From an uncultured Bacteroidaceae bacterium (GTDB taxonomy: Bacteria > Bacteroidota > Bacteroidia > Bacteroidales > Bacteroidaceae): a DNA stretch of 64,000 nt. The position numbers and the translations under genes were made by a program. Under the pieces are notes generated by a model that had not been told where the DNA came from, made no database searches, and saw nothing but the letters and a program-made list of their open reading frames with translations. Of the stretch, positions 1-8,439 are shown one piece after another. The stretch covers positions 124,001 through 188,000 of the forward strand of contig CAJOLZ010000002.1 of assembly GCA_905235575.1 (NCBI GenBank), in the 5' to 3' direction. Every line of letters starts with the position of its first letter. Position 1 is the stretch's first letter.

Positions 1-159
1 TGCTATCTCGCTGTTCAGTTCGCGCAGCACCACCTTCCGTTTGTGACGGTTCCAAAAGCTGTTGTCGTCGGCAAATCCCACGATAAGCACTATGATGGCG
101 CCCACAATCCAATATTTGGCGCGCCCCATCCATGACCATACGTAATCTATCTTGCTCAT
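1..159 (-). CDS. FtsB/DivIC-like septum formation initiator protein, partial (C-terminus beyond window edge)
   Basis: Only the first 53 residues are in the window; the gene runs off the left edge. The visible part starts MSKIDYVWSWMGRAKYW, has one membrane segment at about residues 17-31 (WIVGAIIVLIVGFADD), and then a basic, coiled-coil-like start (NRHKRKVVLRELNSEI). A short N-terminus, one membrane span and a coiled coil is the layout of the FtsB/DivIC family, which helps assemble the division septum. The gene is divergent from dnaX, and a -7-type box (TACTTTTG on the minus strand, positions 185-192) lies just upstream. The family call is an inference from layout and from memory of this neighbourhood in Bacteroidales. 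Confidence 0.7.
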   Translation of the reverse strand, partial: MSKIDYVWSWMGRAKYWIVGAIIVLIVGFADDNSFWNRHKRKVVLRELNSEIA

Positions 160-265
160 TTGGTCTCAGAAAGAATTGTTTTTGCAAAAGTACGAAAAAA
201 GGGGCATCCTGCCACAAGAATACTCAGTTTTTTTTCTTAATTTTGCCGAAAGAATCCCAAGTATA

Positions 266-2032
266 ATGGAAGAATATATCGTATCGGCACGAAAATACCG
301 TCCACTGACCTTTGATTCGGTGGTTGGTCAGCGTGCACTTACCACCACACTTCGCAACGCCATCGCTACGGGCAAGCTTGCCCACGCCTACCTTTTCTGT
401 GGTCCGCGTGGCGTTGGTAAAACCACTTGCGCCCGCATTTTTGCTAAGACCATCAACTGTCTGACGCCTACGGCCGACGGCGAGGCATGTGGCGAATGTG
501 AGAGCTGCCGCTCGTTCGACGAACAACGCTCGATGAGCATCCACGAACTCGATGCCGCCAGCAACAATTCGGTCGAGGACATCCGCGAACTGATAAAGCA
601 GGTGCAGATTCCACCACAGATAGGTCGTTACAAAGTCTTCATCATCGACGAGGTGCACATGCTTTCCAGTGCGGCCTTCAACGCTTTTTTGAAGACCCTC
701 GAGGAGCCGCCATCGAATGTCATTTTCATTCTCGCGACCACCGAGAAACATAAAATTCTGCCCACCATCCTGAGCCGTTGCCAGGTGTACGACTTCCAGC
801 GCATTACCATTCAGGACATCGTATCGCACCTCCAGCGTGTGGCTCAAAAGGAGGGATATACTGCCGAACCCGATGCACTCAACCTGATAGCCCGTAAGGC
901 CGATGGCGGAATGCGCGACGCGCTCTCCATCTTCGACCAGATGGTAAGCTTCACCGGTGGCAACCTCACTTATCAGCTCGTCTGCCAGAATCTGAACGAA
1001 CTGAATGCCGAGTATTACTTCCGCCTTGTAGATCATTTCCTGAAAGGGGAGGTTGAACCATGCTTACTATTACTCAACGAGATATTGTCGAAGGGATTCG
1101 ACGGTGGCAACTTTATGTCCGGACTTGCCAGCCATTTGCGCGACTTGCTCGTCAGTCGCGACGAACAGACGCTGCCTCTGCTCGAGACCAGCGAACAGAT
1201 GCGCTCGCGATATCATGAGCAGGCCATGCGATGCAAACCGCGTTTTCTCTATCGCGCTATTAAGCTGTGCAACGACTGCGACCAGAACTATCGCACCAGC
1301 CGCAACAAGCGTCTCCAATTGGAGATTTGCCTTATTCAGACGACACAGCTTTCCGACGATGATTCGCCCGGTGCGGGGCTTCGCCCTGCGAAGATTTTGA
1401 AACCCAAATTCGACCAGCTGGCCGCCAAACGTAAGGCCGAGCCGGTCACCGAGAAGCAAGTAAATCCTGCTCCGACACCTGTTCAGCCTGTTGCCGTTCC
1501 CGTGCAGCCGGCCGAGAACGCTTCGTCGCCCATAGAACGTCTGCGCCAGACCTCTGAGCCTGCCATCCCAAAGATGGTGCTCAAGAATTTCTCTACGCGC
1601 CGCAAGCCCGAGCAAACGGCCGATGCCGCTCCGATGCAGTCAGCCCAGACGGCAGCCCAACACATGGTCACACCGCTCTCCGACGATGCGGTCTATGCTG
1701 CATGGTTTGCGCTCATCAACCAGATGCCGCAAGAGCACAAGGCGCTCTCGCTGCGCATGAAAGACATGAAACCCGTCGTCACCGGAAACAGTTCGCTCAG
1801 CCTCACCGTCTCCAACCACCATGTGGCTGAAAATCTGAAACAACTCATGCCGCGCATAGAGCGTTTCCTGAGCAGCCGTTTGCAGAACGATGATTTGCAC
1901 ATCGATGTTTCCGTGGCTGAAGCGCAGCAAGTGGAGGTCCTTGCCAGCAAGCCCGAGCGTCTTAAAAAGATGTTCGCGCGTAATGCGTCACTCCGCACGT
2001 TGGCCAGCAATCTGAATCTCGAATTAGAGTAA
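266..2032 (+). CDS. dnaX: DNA polymerase III subunit gamma/tau
   Basis: Clamp-loader ATPase subunit of the replicative polymerase, 588 residues. The start at 266 gives the family N-terminus MEEYIVSARKYRPLTFDSVVGQ; an upstream in-frame extension to 152 looks non-coding. Visible motifs are the Walker A loop (GPRGVGKTT, near residue 45), a zinc-binding cysteine cluster (CGECESC with an earlier Cys), Walker B (IIDEVHML) and sensor 1 (ATTEKHKILPTILSRC). The C-terminal third is Pro/Ala/Gln-rich linker followed by a tau-like domain. A TAATTTTG box at 238-245 could be the promoter -7 element. The gene stands alone, with a 350-bp gap before the convergent queF. Confidence 0.95.
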   Translation: MEEYIVSARKYRPLTFDSVVGQRALTTTLRNAIATGKLAHAYLFCGPRGVGKTTCARIFAKTINCLTPTADGEACGECESCRSFDEQRSMSIHELDAASNNSVEDIRELIKQVQIPPQIGRYKVFIIDEVHMLSSAAFNAFLKTLEEPPSNVIFILATTEKHKILPTILSRCQVYDFQRITIQDIVSHLQRVAQKEGYTAEPDALNLIARKADGGMRDALSIFDQMVSFTGGNLTYQLVCQNLNELNAEYYFRLVDHFLKGEVEPCLLLLNEILSKGFDGGNFMSGLASHLRDLLVSRDEQTLPLLETSEQMRSRYHEQAMRCKPRFLYRAIKLCNDCDQNYRTSRNKRLQLEICLIQTTQLSDDDSPGAGLRPAKILKPKFDQLAAKRKAEPVTEKQVNPAPTPVQPVAVPVQPAENASSPIERLRQTSEPAIPKMVLKNFSTRRKPEQTADAAPMQSAQTAAQHMVTPLSDDAVYAAWFALINQMPQEHKALSLRMKDMKPVVTGNSSLSLTVSNHHVAENLKQLMPRIERFLSSRLQNDDLHIDVSVAEAQQVEVLASKPERLKKMFARNASLRTLASNLNLELE

Positions 2033-2256
2033 ATTCCTTCTGTTTGTCCGTAAATCGGAAGATTCTCATCTTCTGCACGTTGCGAGGGGCCTCAAAAACT
2101 GCTGTGAGATGCAGTGAGAATGAGTGTCCTTCGCTGCGACGTTGTGTGCATCTGAAAATGTCGGAATCACAACCTCTTGATTCTCAATACTCGCAAATTT
2201 TGCGTTTTCAACTTTGTTCCCATGAAATAGCTTCGGAAACAAGCATCAAAAAGAAA

Positions 2257-2314
2257 CGCACCACGGTGCGACGGGTGTCGCAGCGTGGTGCGTTGGCCTA
2301 CGAAACATGTTCCG
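2257..2314 (-). repeat. Palindromic 22-bp array E1
   Basis: Two intact units (2257-2270 and 2279-2292), each a near-perfect 14-bp palindrome of the CGCACC..GGTGCG type, are joined by an 8-bp spacer. A degenerate third unit (2301-2314, CGAAACATGTTCCG) follows in the same 22-bp register. The T-tract is on the minus-strand side (reading GGTGCGTTTCTTTTT) and the spacer TAGGCCAA appears only when read on the minus strand, so I assign minus polarity. The array lies between the convergent dnaX and queF genes, downstream of queF in queF's direction. The rest of the 2033-2384 gap holds nothing else I can recognise. Confidence 0.85.
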
Positions 2315-2384
2315 ACGGCCTGAATTTTGTTCGGAATCGAATTACGCAGAGATAAATGTAAGCAATCTTTCCCTCCGGGATTTG

Positions 2385-2846
2385 CTACATATCGTGATGC
2401 AGCAGGCGGTATTCTGCCATCTCGGCATAGCGTGTTCCGGGTCGTCCGTAGTTGGCATAGGGGTAGATGCTGATGCCGCCTCGGGGTACGAAAAATCCCG
2501 TAACCTCGATGTATTTCGGGTCGAGCAGCTGGATGAGGTCCTTCATGATACGGTTCACGCAGTCTTCGTGAAACTCGCCGTGGTTGCGGAACGAGAACAG
2601 GTACAGTTTCAGACTCTTGCTCTCCACCATGCGCTGGTCGGGCAGGTAGTTGATGCGAATCTCTGCAAAGTCGGGCTGTCCCGTGATGGGGCAGAGGCTG
2701 GTGAACTCGGGGCAGTTGAATCGCACCCAGTAGTCGTTTTCGGGATGTTTGTTCTCGAAGGCTTCGAGCACCTCGGGAGCATATGTCTGTTTGTATTCGG
2801 TCTTTGTGCCCAGGGCATGCAGTCCTTCTTCTTTTCTTGAATTCAT
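2385..2846 (-). CDS. queF: NADPH-dependent 7-cyano-7-deazaguanine reductase
   Basis: Reduces preQ0 to preQ1 in queuosine synthesis, in the cytoplasm. The protein has 153 residues, the length of the short, single-domain QueF class. It shows the catalytic cysteine in [11 protein letters not shown] (Cys52), the QueF signature ESKSLKLY and the NADPH/substrate motifs around [13 protein letters not shown]. It is the last gene of a minus-strand operon after yhhQ and queC, with a 39-bp gap to queC, so it is probably controlled by the preQ1 riboswitch in front of yhhQ. Confidence 0.96.
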   Translation of the reverse strand: MNSRKEEGLHALGTKTEYKQTYAPEVLEAFENKHPENDYWVRFNCPEFTSLCPITGQPDFAEIRINYLPDQRMVESKSLKLYLFSFRNHGEFHEDCVNRIMKDLIQLLDPKYIEVTGFFVPRGGISIYPYANYGRPGTRYAEMAEYRLLHHDM

Positions 2847-2885
2847 GGGTTAAAGTTCAAAAAACGAAATGGTTTGAGTGTTGCT

Positions 2886-3560
2886 TCATTCAAAATCTCT
2901 CTTCAGAAATTGTTCAAGGCCGCGTCGGCGCAGCTGGCAGGCGGGGCAGTGGCCACATCCGTCGCCAACGATGCCGTTGTAGCAGGTGAGCGTCTTATAC
3001 CTTATTATATTATATACGCCGAGTTGTTCGGCCAGCGCCCATGTCTGCGCTTTATCAAGCCACATGAGCGGCGTGTGGATGCGGAATTGTTCGCTGAGGG
3101 CAAGATTGAGTGTCACGTTGAGACTCTTGACGAAGGCGTCGCGACAGTCGGGATAGCCGCTGAAATCGGTCTGTCCCACGCCGGTCACCAGGTCGTAGAT
3201 TCCGCGCTGGCTGGCATAGACAGCAGCAATGCTCAGGAAAAAGAGGTTGCGACCGGGAACAAAGGTGGTGGGGCATTCCGCTTCGGGGTCTTTCTCCGCT
3301 TCGATGCTCATCGACGGGTCTGTGAGGCTACATCCCTGACTGAGCGAGGGGATGAAGGGAAGTTCCATGCAGTGCCATTCCACACCTGCTTCGCGAGCCA
3401 GTTCGCGAGCCACCTCCACCTCGTTCTTGTGGCGTTGTCCGTAGATAAAACTCAGGGCCTCTACGTGCTCAAAACGCTCTCGAGCCCAGTAGAGACAGGT
3501 TGTGCTGTCCTGTCCGCCCGAGAAGACCACCAACGCACGGCTTCCCGTTGTCGGTTTCAT
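2886..3560 (-). CDS. queC: 7-cyano-7-deazaguanine synthase
   Basis: Converts 7-carboxy-7-deazaguanine to preQ0 with ATP and ammonia. The protein has 224 residues, with the PP-loop ATP motif [11 protein letters not shown] at the N-terminus and the zinc site near the C-terminus ([19 protein letters not shown] contains the four expected cysteines). Its start codon overlaps the stop of yhhQ by 4 bp, which implies translational coupling. QueC, QueF and the precursor transporter are here, while queA lies separately at 45 kb. Confidence 0.96.
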   Translation of the reverse strand: MKPTTGSRALVVFSGGQDSTTCLYWARERFEHVEALSFIYGQRHKNEVEVARELAREAGVEWHCMELPFIPSLSQGCSLTDPSMSIEAEKDPEAECPTTFVPGRNLFFLSIAAVYASQRGIYDLVTGVGQTDFSGYPDCRDAFVKSLNVTLNLALSEQFRIHTPLMWLDKAQTWALAEQLGVYNIIRYKTLTCYNGIVGDGCGHCPACQLRRRGLEQFLKRDFE

Positions 3561-4246
3561 AGTTCCTGTATTTTCAGTGGATTGTATGATAGGTCGGTAT
3601 CATAAACGTCGGTGCCCTCGATTTTTTTCACGAATCGTACCACGCGAATGGTCACGGGCAGCATCACAACTTCGTAGGCCGTCTTTGTGCACACCTGCAA
3701 CGCCATGAGCTTCAGGAGGTCGGGGATGGGTATGAGTCCGTAGAATGCTATCGGGAAGAAGATGAGACTGTCGGCTCCCTCGCCCCAAAGTGTGGATGCG
3801 ATGGCGCGCAGCGAGAAATTTCGACCCTGCTGTCTCACTTTCATACGGCTCATCACATAGGCGTTGACGAAACTGCCTGTCAAGAAGGCCAGAAACGATG
3901 CGACGGCAATGCGCGGTGCAAGTCCGAACACGAAGTTGAAGTGTGGTTCGCTTTCTTTCCAGTAGTCGGCGGCAGGCAGCATCACTGCCAGTTGACCAAG
4001 TGTGACTACGATGAAGTTCATCAGAAAGGCCGTCCAGATGATGAGACGTGTCTTTCGGTAGCCCCACACCTCGCATATGCAGTCGTTAAGAATATACGAG
4101 ATAGGAAAACACAACACACCCGCCGTCATGGTGAAACGGCCAAACTGCAGAATTTTTGTTTCCAAAAGGTTACTTGCAATTAAGCAAGTCGTCAAAAGTA
4201 TCCCCATAATCATGAAGGATACACTCACATTTTTGCGCTGTATCAT
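3557..4246 (-). CDS. yhhQ: Queuosine precursor transporter, VUT/YhhQ family
   Basis: Integral membrane protein of 229 residues with about six hydrophobic segments, the first at residues 12-30 ([19 protein letters not shown]). The stretch [30 protein letters not shown] is typical of the YhhQ family, which imports queuine, preQ0 or preQ1. It is the first gene of the operon with queC and queF. A preQ1-I riboswitch-like hairpin ends 5 nt before its start codon, so the final product of the pathway probably shuts off the transporter and both enzymes. The precise substrate cannot be read from sequence. Confidence 0.9.
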   Translation of the reverse strand: MIQRKNVSVSFMIMGILLTTCLIASNLLETKILQFGRFTMTAGVLCFPISYILNDCICEVWGYRKTRLIIWTAFLMNFIVVTLGQLAVMLPAADYWKESEPHFNFVFGLAPRIAVASFLAFLTGSFVNAYVMSRMKVRQQGRNFSLRAIASTLWGEGADSLIFFPIAFYGLIPIPDLLKLMALQVCTKTAYEVVMLPVTIRVVRFVKKIEGTDVYDTDLSYNPLKIQEL

Positions 4247-4251
4247 TTATT

Positions 4252-4286
4252 CTTGTTTTTTTGAAAAGAGGTTACCAAGCACTCTT
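4252..4286 (-). promoter_or_regulatory. preQ1-I riboswitch in the yhhQ-queC-queF leader
   Basis: Read on the minus strand, AAGAG pairs with CTCTT to form P1. The loop carries GCTTGGTAAC, an A-rich tail (TTCAAAAAAAC) follows, and the terminal CAAG pairs with CTTG in the loop to form the H-type pseudoknot. This is the complete class I preQ1 aptamer layout in 35 nt. It ends 5 nt before the yhhQ ATG, so ligand binding should block ribosome access (translational control is an inference). The gene context, three queuosine genes, matches the ligand. Confidence 0.88.
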
Positions 4287-4294
4287 AATGTCTG

Positions 4295-4326
4295 CAAAAT
4301 TAGTAGATCTTGCTGTAATATGCAAA
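4295..4326 (-). promoter_or_regulatory. Promoter of the yhhQ-queC-queF operon
   Basis: On the minus strand a TTTG (positions 4326-4323) is followed after 20 bp by TAATTTTG (4302-4295), matching the Bacteroidota -33/-7 pattern. The predicted start site near 4288 would put almost the whole untranslated leader inside the preQ1 aptamer. Confidence 0.7.
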
Positions 4327-4428
4327 TTTATAGGGCTGAAATATTCAGCTCTATCCGTATGAATGTTGAAAAACGACAGAAGTCTGAGTGTTGAAGGATT
4401 GCTCTCGGCCTAATGTCTGAGGGTGAAA

Positions 4429-5079
4429 TTATTGTGTTCTTTCCTCGTCGAAGATGCGGTCGAAAACGTGACGAAGCCTCTCCTCGTCGGCAATCAGATG
4501 ACGAAGTTGCTCGAGTCGCTCGGTGTTTGGCGAGGGGTCGAAGAGCAGTTTCAGATAGCCCTGCGGCCCGTATTTCTCAATCAGATGAAGTCGGAAACGC
4601 TCCCAGTGACCTGTGCGGTCGAGTTCGGGATAGTGTTTCATGCCGAACTGCACGGTGCGTCGGCAGATATGTTCAGGCTCCACGTCGCGGTCGGCTTCGG
4701 CAACGATGCGTCCGTAGATGCTGCGTGGTGGGTAGCTGGCCGAGGCACGATGGTCTTCCACAGCCTGTCGCATCGTCTCGATTTCGTCTTCGTTGAACCA
4801 TCGCAGCAGCCGACGGTCGCCAGAAAGAATCTCGCCACTCAGCAGATGGTGCGTCTCCCGTGGTCCCTCCAGACCCAGGTCGTGATAGGCTGCCACAGCA
4901 TAGGCCATGTTCGCGTCGACACCCGTCTGGCGAGTCAGTTCCAGCGAACTTGCTATCACTTGTGCGACATGGTTGCGATTGTGTGCGAGATCGAAGTCGT
5001 CATAGCGCGGAATGATTTCCTGTTCCACGAATCTCACCAACGATTCCTCTGGCTTTACGGATTTTGTCTGGTCTGCCAT
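4429..5079 (-). CDS. HD-domain phosphohydrolase-like protein
   Basis: Cytoplasmic protein of 216 residues. The start at 5079 gives MADQTKSVKPEES; the frame is open further upstream but crosses the promoter region. Metal-binding residues of an HD domain are visible: the first histidine in AHNRNHVAQV (near residue 33), the HD pair in AAYHDLGLEG (near residue 67), and later HRAS and D residues. Its size resembles small HD proteins of the YedJ type. The substrate is unknown. It is divergent from the dehydrogenase at 5197. Confidence 0.8.
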   Translation of the reverse strand: MADQTKSVKPEESLVRFVEQEIIPRYDDFDLAHNRNHVAQVIASSLELTRQTGVDANMAYAVAAYHDLGLEGPRETHHLLSGEILSGDRRLLRWFNEDEIETMRQAVEDHRASASYPPRSIYGRIVAEADRDVEPEHICRRTVQFGMKHYPELDRTGHWERFRLHLIEKYGPQGYLKLLFDPSPNTERLEQLRHLIADEERLRHVFDRIFDEERTQ

Positions 5080-5103
5080 CTTTTCAGCCGTTATTTGCTC
5101 ATG

Positions 5104-5161
5104 CAAATTTACAAAATTCCGCGTGTCCGGCGTCTCCTCTGCACAATTTTTTATAATTTTG
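5104..5161. promoter_or_regulatory. Divergent promoter region, HD-domain gene and hydroxyacid dehydrogenase
   Basis: A minus-strand TAAATTTG box (5111-5104) lies 25 bp before the HD-domain start, and a plus-strand TAATTTTG box (5154-5161) lies 36 bp before the dehydrogenase start. Both fit the Bacteroidota -7 consensus. The -33 elements are weak. Confidence 0.55.
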
Positions 5162-5196
5162 CATGGAAGATAATTATAACTCAAAAACTCCCGAAC

Positions 5197-6174
5197 ATGA
5201 AACTTGTCATACTCGACGGATTTGCAGCCAATCCCGGCGACATACCTTCCGATCCTCTCATGCAACTGCACGATGCTGACGGTCGTCTCGTTGAGACTGT
5301 CATATACGACCGCACTTCGCCCGAGGATGTTGTTCCGCGTGCCCAGGGTGCCGAGATGGTAATGACGAACAAGGTGGTCATCTCGCGAGAGGTCATGCAG
5401 CAGTTGCCCGCTCTGCGATACATCGGTGTGCTGGCCACCGGATACAATGTGGTCGATATAGACGAAGCCCACCGCCGCGGAATTGTGGTAACCAATATCC
5501 CGGCCTACAGCACTTCGTCAGTGGCGCAGATGGTCTTTGCGCACCTTCTCCATATCACCCATCATGTGGCCGAACATGCCCAGGCCGTACGCGACGGTCG
5601 TTGGCAGTCGGCCCCCGATTTCTGTTTCTGGGATTCGCCGCTCCTCGAACTGGCAGGTCTGCGCCTCTGCATTGTCGGTCTCGGAAACATCGGGCAGGCC
5701 GTGGCACGCATCGGACAGGCCATGGGAATGGATGTGATGGCGTGGAGCAGCAAGTCGGAAAACCAGCTCGAGGTGCTCGGCATTCGTAAGGCCCAGACGC
5801 TCGAGGAACTCTTCCGTCAGGCCGATGTGCTCAGCCTTCATTGTCCGCTCACCCCCGAGACGCATCATTTGATATGCCGAGAGACGCTCGCATGGATGAA
5901 GCCCACTGCCATATTGATAAACACCGGTCGCGGTCCGCTTGTAGACGATGCAGCACTGGCCGAGGCGCTCAACGACGGACGTCTATATGCCGCAGCGCTC
6001 GACGTGCTCACTCAGGAACCGCCGCGTCAAGGGTCGCCCCTCATCTCAGCCCGCAACTGTTTCATCACGCCCCATATTGCATGGGCAACGCGGCAGGCTC
6101 GCGAGCGACTGCAGGAGACGGCCATCAGGAATGTCGAAGCATTCCTCCACGGTCAGGAACTGAATCGCGTCTGA
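5197..6174 (+). CDS. D-2-hydroxyacid dehydrogenase (glycerate dehydrogenase-like)
   Basis: NAD(P)-dependent oxidoreductase of 325 residues. The Rossmann motif is GLGNIGQAVARIG (residues about 153-165). The substrate-binding and catalytic set is visible: Arg in NTGRGPLVDD, Glu in ALDVLTQEPP and His in FITPHIAWAT. The start at 5197 (MKLVILDGFAANPGD) is 36 bp after a TAATTTTG box; the frame is open much further upstream but those codons overlap the divergent HD-domain gene. The family includes hydroxypyruvate reductase and phosphoglycerate dehydrogenase; length and the lack of an ACT domain favour the former. Confidence 0.9.
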   Translation: MKLVILDGFAANPGDIPSDPLMQLHDADGRLVETVIYDRTSPEDVVPRAQGAEMVMTNKVVISREVMQQLPALRYIGVLATGYNVVDIDEAHRRGIVVTNIPAYSTSSVAQMVFAHLLHITHHVAEHAQAVRDGRWQSAPDFCFWDSPLLELAGLRLCIVGLGNIGQAVARIGQAMGMDVMAWSSKSENQLEVLGIRKAQTLEELFRQADVLSLHCPLTPETHHLICRETLAWMKPTAILINTGRGPLVDDAALAEALNDGRLYAAALDVLTQEPPRQGSPLISARNCFITPHIAWATRQARERLQETAIRNVEAFLHGQELNRV

Positions 6175-6192
6175 CGCGAAGGCATGAATACT

Positions 6193-6233
6193 AAAAAGGC
6201 GGGAGAAGCTCAGATGAGCCTTTCCCGCCTTTT
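6193..6233 (+). terminator. Rho-independent terminator after the hydroxyacid dehydrogenase
   Basis: AAAAAGGCGGGA pairs with TCCCGCCTTTT, and the loop contains a second palindrome GCTCAGATGAGC. The T-rich ends on both strands suggest it works for both convergent genes. Confidence 0.85.
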
Positions 6234-6248
6234 CTATTATATTTATAA

Positions 6249-6350
6249 TGTAGTGCAGTGCGACGCATGTCGCACCGTGCTGCGTAGCCTGTCGCACCGT
6301 GGTGCGACGCCCGTCGCAACGTGTTGCGTTTTCGCACGCACCACGCTCTC
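6249..6350 (+). repeat. Palindromic 22-bp array E2
   Basis: Units are at 6249-6262 (degenerate), 6271-6284, 6293-6306, 6315-6328 and 6337-6350, each 14 bp with 8-bp spacers (ACGCATGT, TAGCCTGT, ACGCCCGT, TTTTCGCA). The T-tract after the fourth unit gives plus polarity. The fifth unit, CGCACCACGCTCTC, includes the first two bases of the stop codon complement of the convergent lipoprotein gene. The array therefore fills the space between a terminator and a coding end. Confidence 0.88.
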
Positions 6351-6705
6351 AGGGTACGAGCACTTTCTGCAGACCGTCAATCACACCCTGAATCTGGTTG
6401 GCTGCATCAATTACCTTGTTGCCGGCCTTGCTCAGTACGCCTTTGGCCATATAGCCCAGGCTTTTCCCTTTCAGCTCACCTATCTCGTGCGCTTCTTCGG
6501 TGGTGTAGTTGTATTTCTGAATACGCTTGTCAATCTTCTCGAATTTCTTCTGAACTTTCATCCACTCGTTGAAGTCGTATTCGGTTGCGTTCTGCTCGAT
6601 TTCTGTCGTCAGTCCGCGCAGGTCGTTGAGTGCAGCCTCCTTGCCCGTGTGGCAGGACGTTAGCGTAGCCGCCAGTAGCAGTGCGGCGCAGAGATGGTGT
6701 TTCAT
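6349..6705 (-). CDS. Small lipoprotein of unknown function
   Basis: The protein has 118 residues. The N-terminus MKHHLCAALLLAATLTSC is a lipoprotein signal with lipobox LTSC (Cys18). The rest is charged and helical (KVQKKFEKIDKRIQKYNYTTEEAHEIGELKG), ending in a small-residue helix (NKVIDAANQIQGVIDGLQKVL). Nothing in it names a function. The start lies 3 bp downstream of the PurF-like gene end, so both are probably co-transcribed. The stop codon lies at the edge of repeat array E2. Confidence 0.8.
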   Translation of the reverse strand: MKHHLCAALLLAATLTSCHTGKEAALNDLRGLTTEIEQNATEYDFNEWMKVQKKFEKIDKRIQKYNYTTEEAHEIGELKGKSLGYMAKGVLSKAGNKVIDAANQIQGVIDGLQKVLVP

Positions 6706-6708
6706 TGT

Positions 6709-8142
6709 TTACTGCGGTTGGTTTTCTTCGGTGAGTGTGTGGAACGAGCTGCCGTCGAAGCAGTGCGTGCATATCTGCTCCTTGGGGAGGCCGATGGCTG
6801 CTACGAGGGTCTCGAGTTTCGAGAACTTGAGCGAGGTGAGTTGCAGTTGACGGGCAATCTCGTCGACCATGCGCTGATACTCGGGCGAGCCGGTGGTGGC
6901 GTATGCCGCAAGGTTGGTGTTGGCGTCTCCTTCGAAATCCTGAATTATGCGTCGTGTGATGAGCTCGAGATCGCTCTTGCTGGCGCTGTAGTTGACGAAC
7001 TGGCAGCTGTAGATGAGTGGCGGACATCCGATGCGCATGTGAACTTCCTTGGCACCGAGTTCAAAGAGAGCACGGGCGTTGTCGCGCAGCTGGGTACCTC
7101 GTACGATGCTGTCGTCGCAGAAGAGCATTCGCTTGCCGGCCAGAATCTCGCGGTTGGGGATGAGCTTCATCTTGGCCACGAGGTTACGCATTTGCTGGTT
7201 GCTGGGCATGAAGGAGCGTGGCCAGGTGGGAGTGTATTTGCTGAGCCCACGCTGGTAGGGGCAGTGGTGTCCCTCGGCATATCCGACAGCCATACCGATG
7301 CCGCTGTCAGGAATACCACAGGCACAGTCGACAGGGGTGGTATCTTCGCGTCCCATCACACGGCCACATTCGTTACGGACGTATTCGGTGTTGCGACCTT
7401 CGTAGCAGCTGGTGGGGAAACCGTAGTAGACCCACAGGAAGGAACAAATCTGCATTCCACGGTTGGGGCGGCGCAGCTGTTCTACGCTGTCGGCCTTGAT
7501 GCGGAGTATCTCGCCCGGACCTATATATTGTGTAGTCTCGAAACCAAGGTTGGGAAATGCCGACGATTCGCTTGTGAGGGCGATAGCATCGTTTCTGCGA
7601 CCCACAACGATGGGCGTTCGGCCCCAGGAATCGCGCGCGGCGATGATGCCATCCTCGGTGAGCAGCAGCATGGAACAGCTGCCCTTGATGGAACGGTAGA
7701 CGTTCTCTATACCGTCGACGAAATCCTTGCCCTTGATGATGAGCAACGCAACGAGTTCGGTGGGGTTGATGCGTCCGCTGCTGAATTCGGAGAGGTGCAT
7801 GTTCTGACTAAGCAGTTGCTGGGCAAGTTCCTCGAGGTTGTTTATCTTGGCCACAGTGACCAGAGCAAAGCGCCCGAGGTGGCTGTTCATGAGCATCGGT
7901 TGCGCATCAGTATCACTGATTACGCCGATGCCTGCCTTTCCTACAAAACTGTCAAGTTCGGGCTCGAAGCGTGTCCTGAAGTAGGTGTTCTCTAGGTTGT
8001 GGATGCTACGCTTGAAGCCGTGCTCGGCGCTGTAGGTTGCCATACCGCCCCGACGTGTGCCGAGGTGCGACTGATAGTCTGTTCCGTAAAAGAGGTCTGT
8101 GGCACATTCGTGCTGCGAGACTAATCCAAAAAAACCACCCAT
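6709..8142 (-). CDS. PurF-like phosphoribosyltransferase paralogue lacking the glutaminase cysteine
   Basis: The protein has 477 residues with the two-domain layout of amidophosphoribosyltransferase: an N-terminal Ntn glutaminase fold (GLVSQHECATDLFYGTDYQ; SHLGTRRGGMATY) and a C-terminal PRTase domain with the PRPP loop MLFCDDSIVRGTQL. The enzyme normally begins with a cysteine nucleophile exposed after Met1, but this protein reads MGGFFG, with glycine at position 2. Ammonia release from glutamine should therefore fail. It may use free ammonia, have another amine donor, or have a different role. I recall Bacteroides proteins with the same MGGFFG start. No other pur gene is near; the following gene is a lipoprotein. 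Confidence 0.85.
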   Translation of the reverse strand: MGGFFGLVSQHECATDLFYGTDYQSHLGTRRGGMATYSAEHGFKRSIHNLENTYFRTRFEPELDSFVGKAGIGVISDTDAQPMLMNSHLGRFALVTVAKINNLEELAQQLLSQNMHLSEFSSGRINPTELVALLIIKGKDFVDGIENVYRSIKGSCSMLLLTEDGIIAARDSWGRTPIVVGRRNDAIALTSESSAFPNLGFETTQYIGPGEILRIKADSVEQLRRPNRGMQICSFLWVYYGFPTSCYEGRNTEYVRNECGRVMGREDTTPVDCACGIPDSGIGMAVGYAEGHHCPYQRGLSKYTPTWPRSFMPSNQQMRNLVAKMKLIPNREILAGKRMLFCDDSIVRGTQLRDNARALFELGAKEVHMRIGCPPLIYSCQFVNYSASKSDLELITRRIIQDFEGDANTNLAAYATTGSPEYQRMVDEIARQLQLTSLKFSKLETLVAAIGLPKEQICTHCFDGSSFHTLTEENQPQ

Positions 8143-8386
8143 TTTCTTTTTCTTGAGTTTTTGAGTTTATATGTTTGTTATATCCTGTTTTCTATGATGT
8201 TGGTCGTCATGCGTTGCTGACTCGGCAAGAACGGATCGAATCAGACGGCCGAGGTGAAAAATGTTTCATCGTCTCAATCAATGTATGACAATCTTCTTGC
8301 CTTAAGAATAGTTGTTTGTGTGGTTCAACACCAATTCATCCTGTCTCTGCGGAATCTTTAGACCTTAAACTAAAAGAGAATAAAGT

Positions 8387-8416
8387 GGGGCTGCACCTTT
8401 ATGCTTGTGCAGCCCC
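8387..8416 (-). terminator. Rho-independent terminator after aqpZ
   Basis: GGGGCTGCAC and GTGCAGCCCC form a perfect 10-bp stem with a 10-nt loop. On the minus strand it is followed by ACTTTATTCTCTTTT. It lies 23 bp past the aqpZ stop. The remaining bases from 8143 to 8386, upstream of the PurF-like gene, hold no gene and no convincing promoter box. Confidence 0.85.
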
Positions 8417-8439
8417 TGACTGGATTTTCTTATTTACCG

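Noticed and set aside
4423..5196. Long N-terminal extension of the hydroxyacid dehydrogenase
   Set aside because: It overlaps the HD-domain gene on the other strand and includes the promoter region; the protein family starts at 5197.
6694..7995. 433-codon plus-strand frame opposite the PurF-like gene
   Set aside because: Antisense shadow; the PurF-like protein has PRPP-loop and Ntn motifs.
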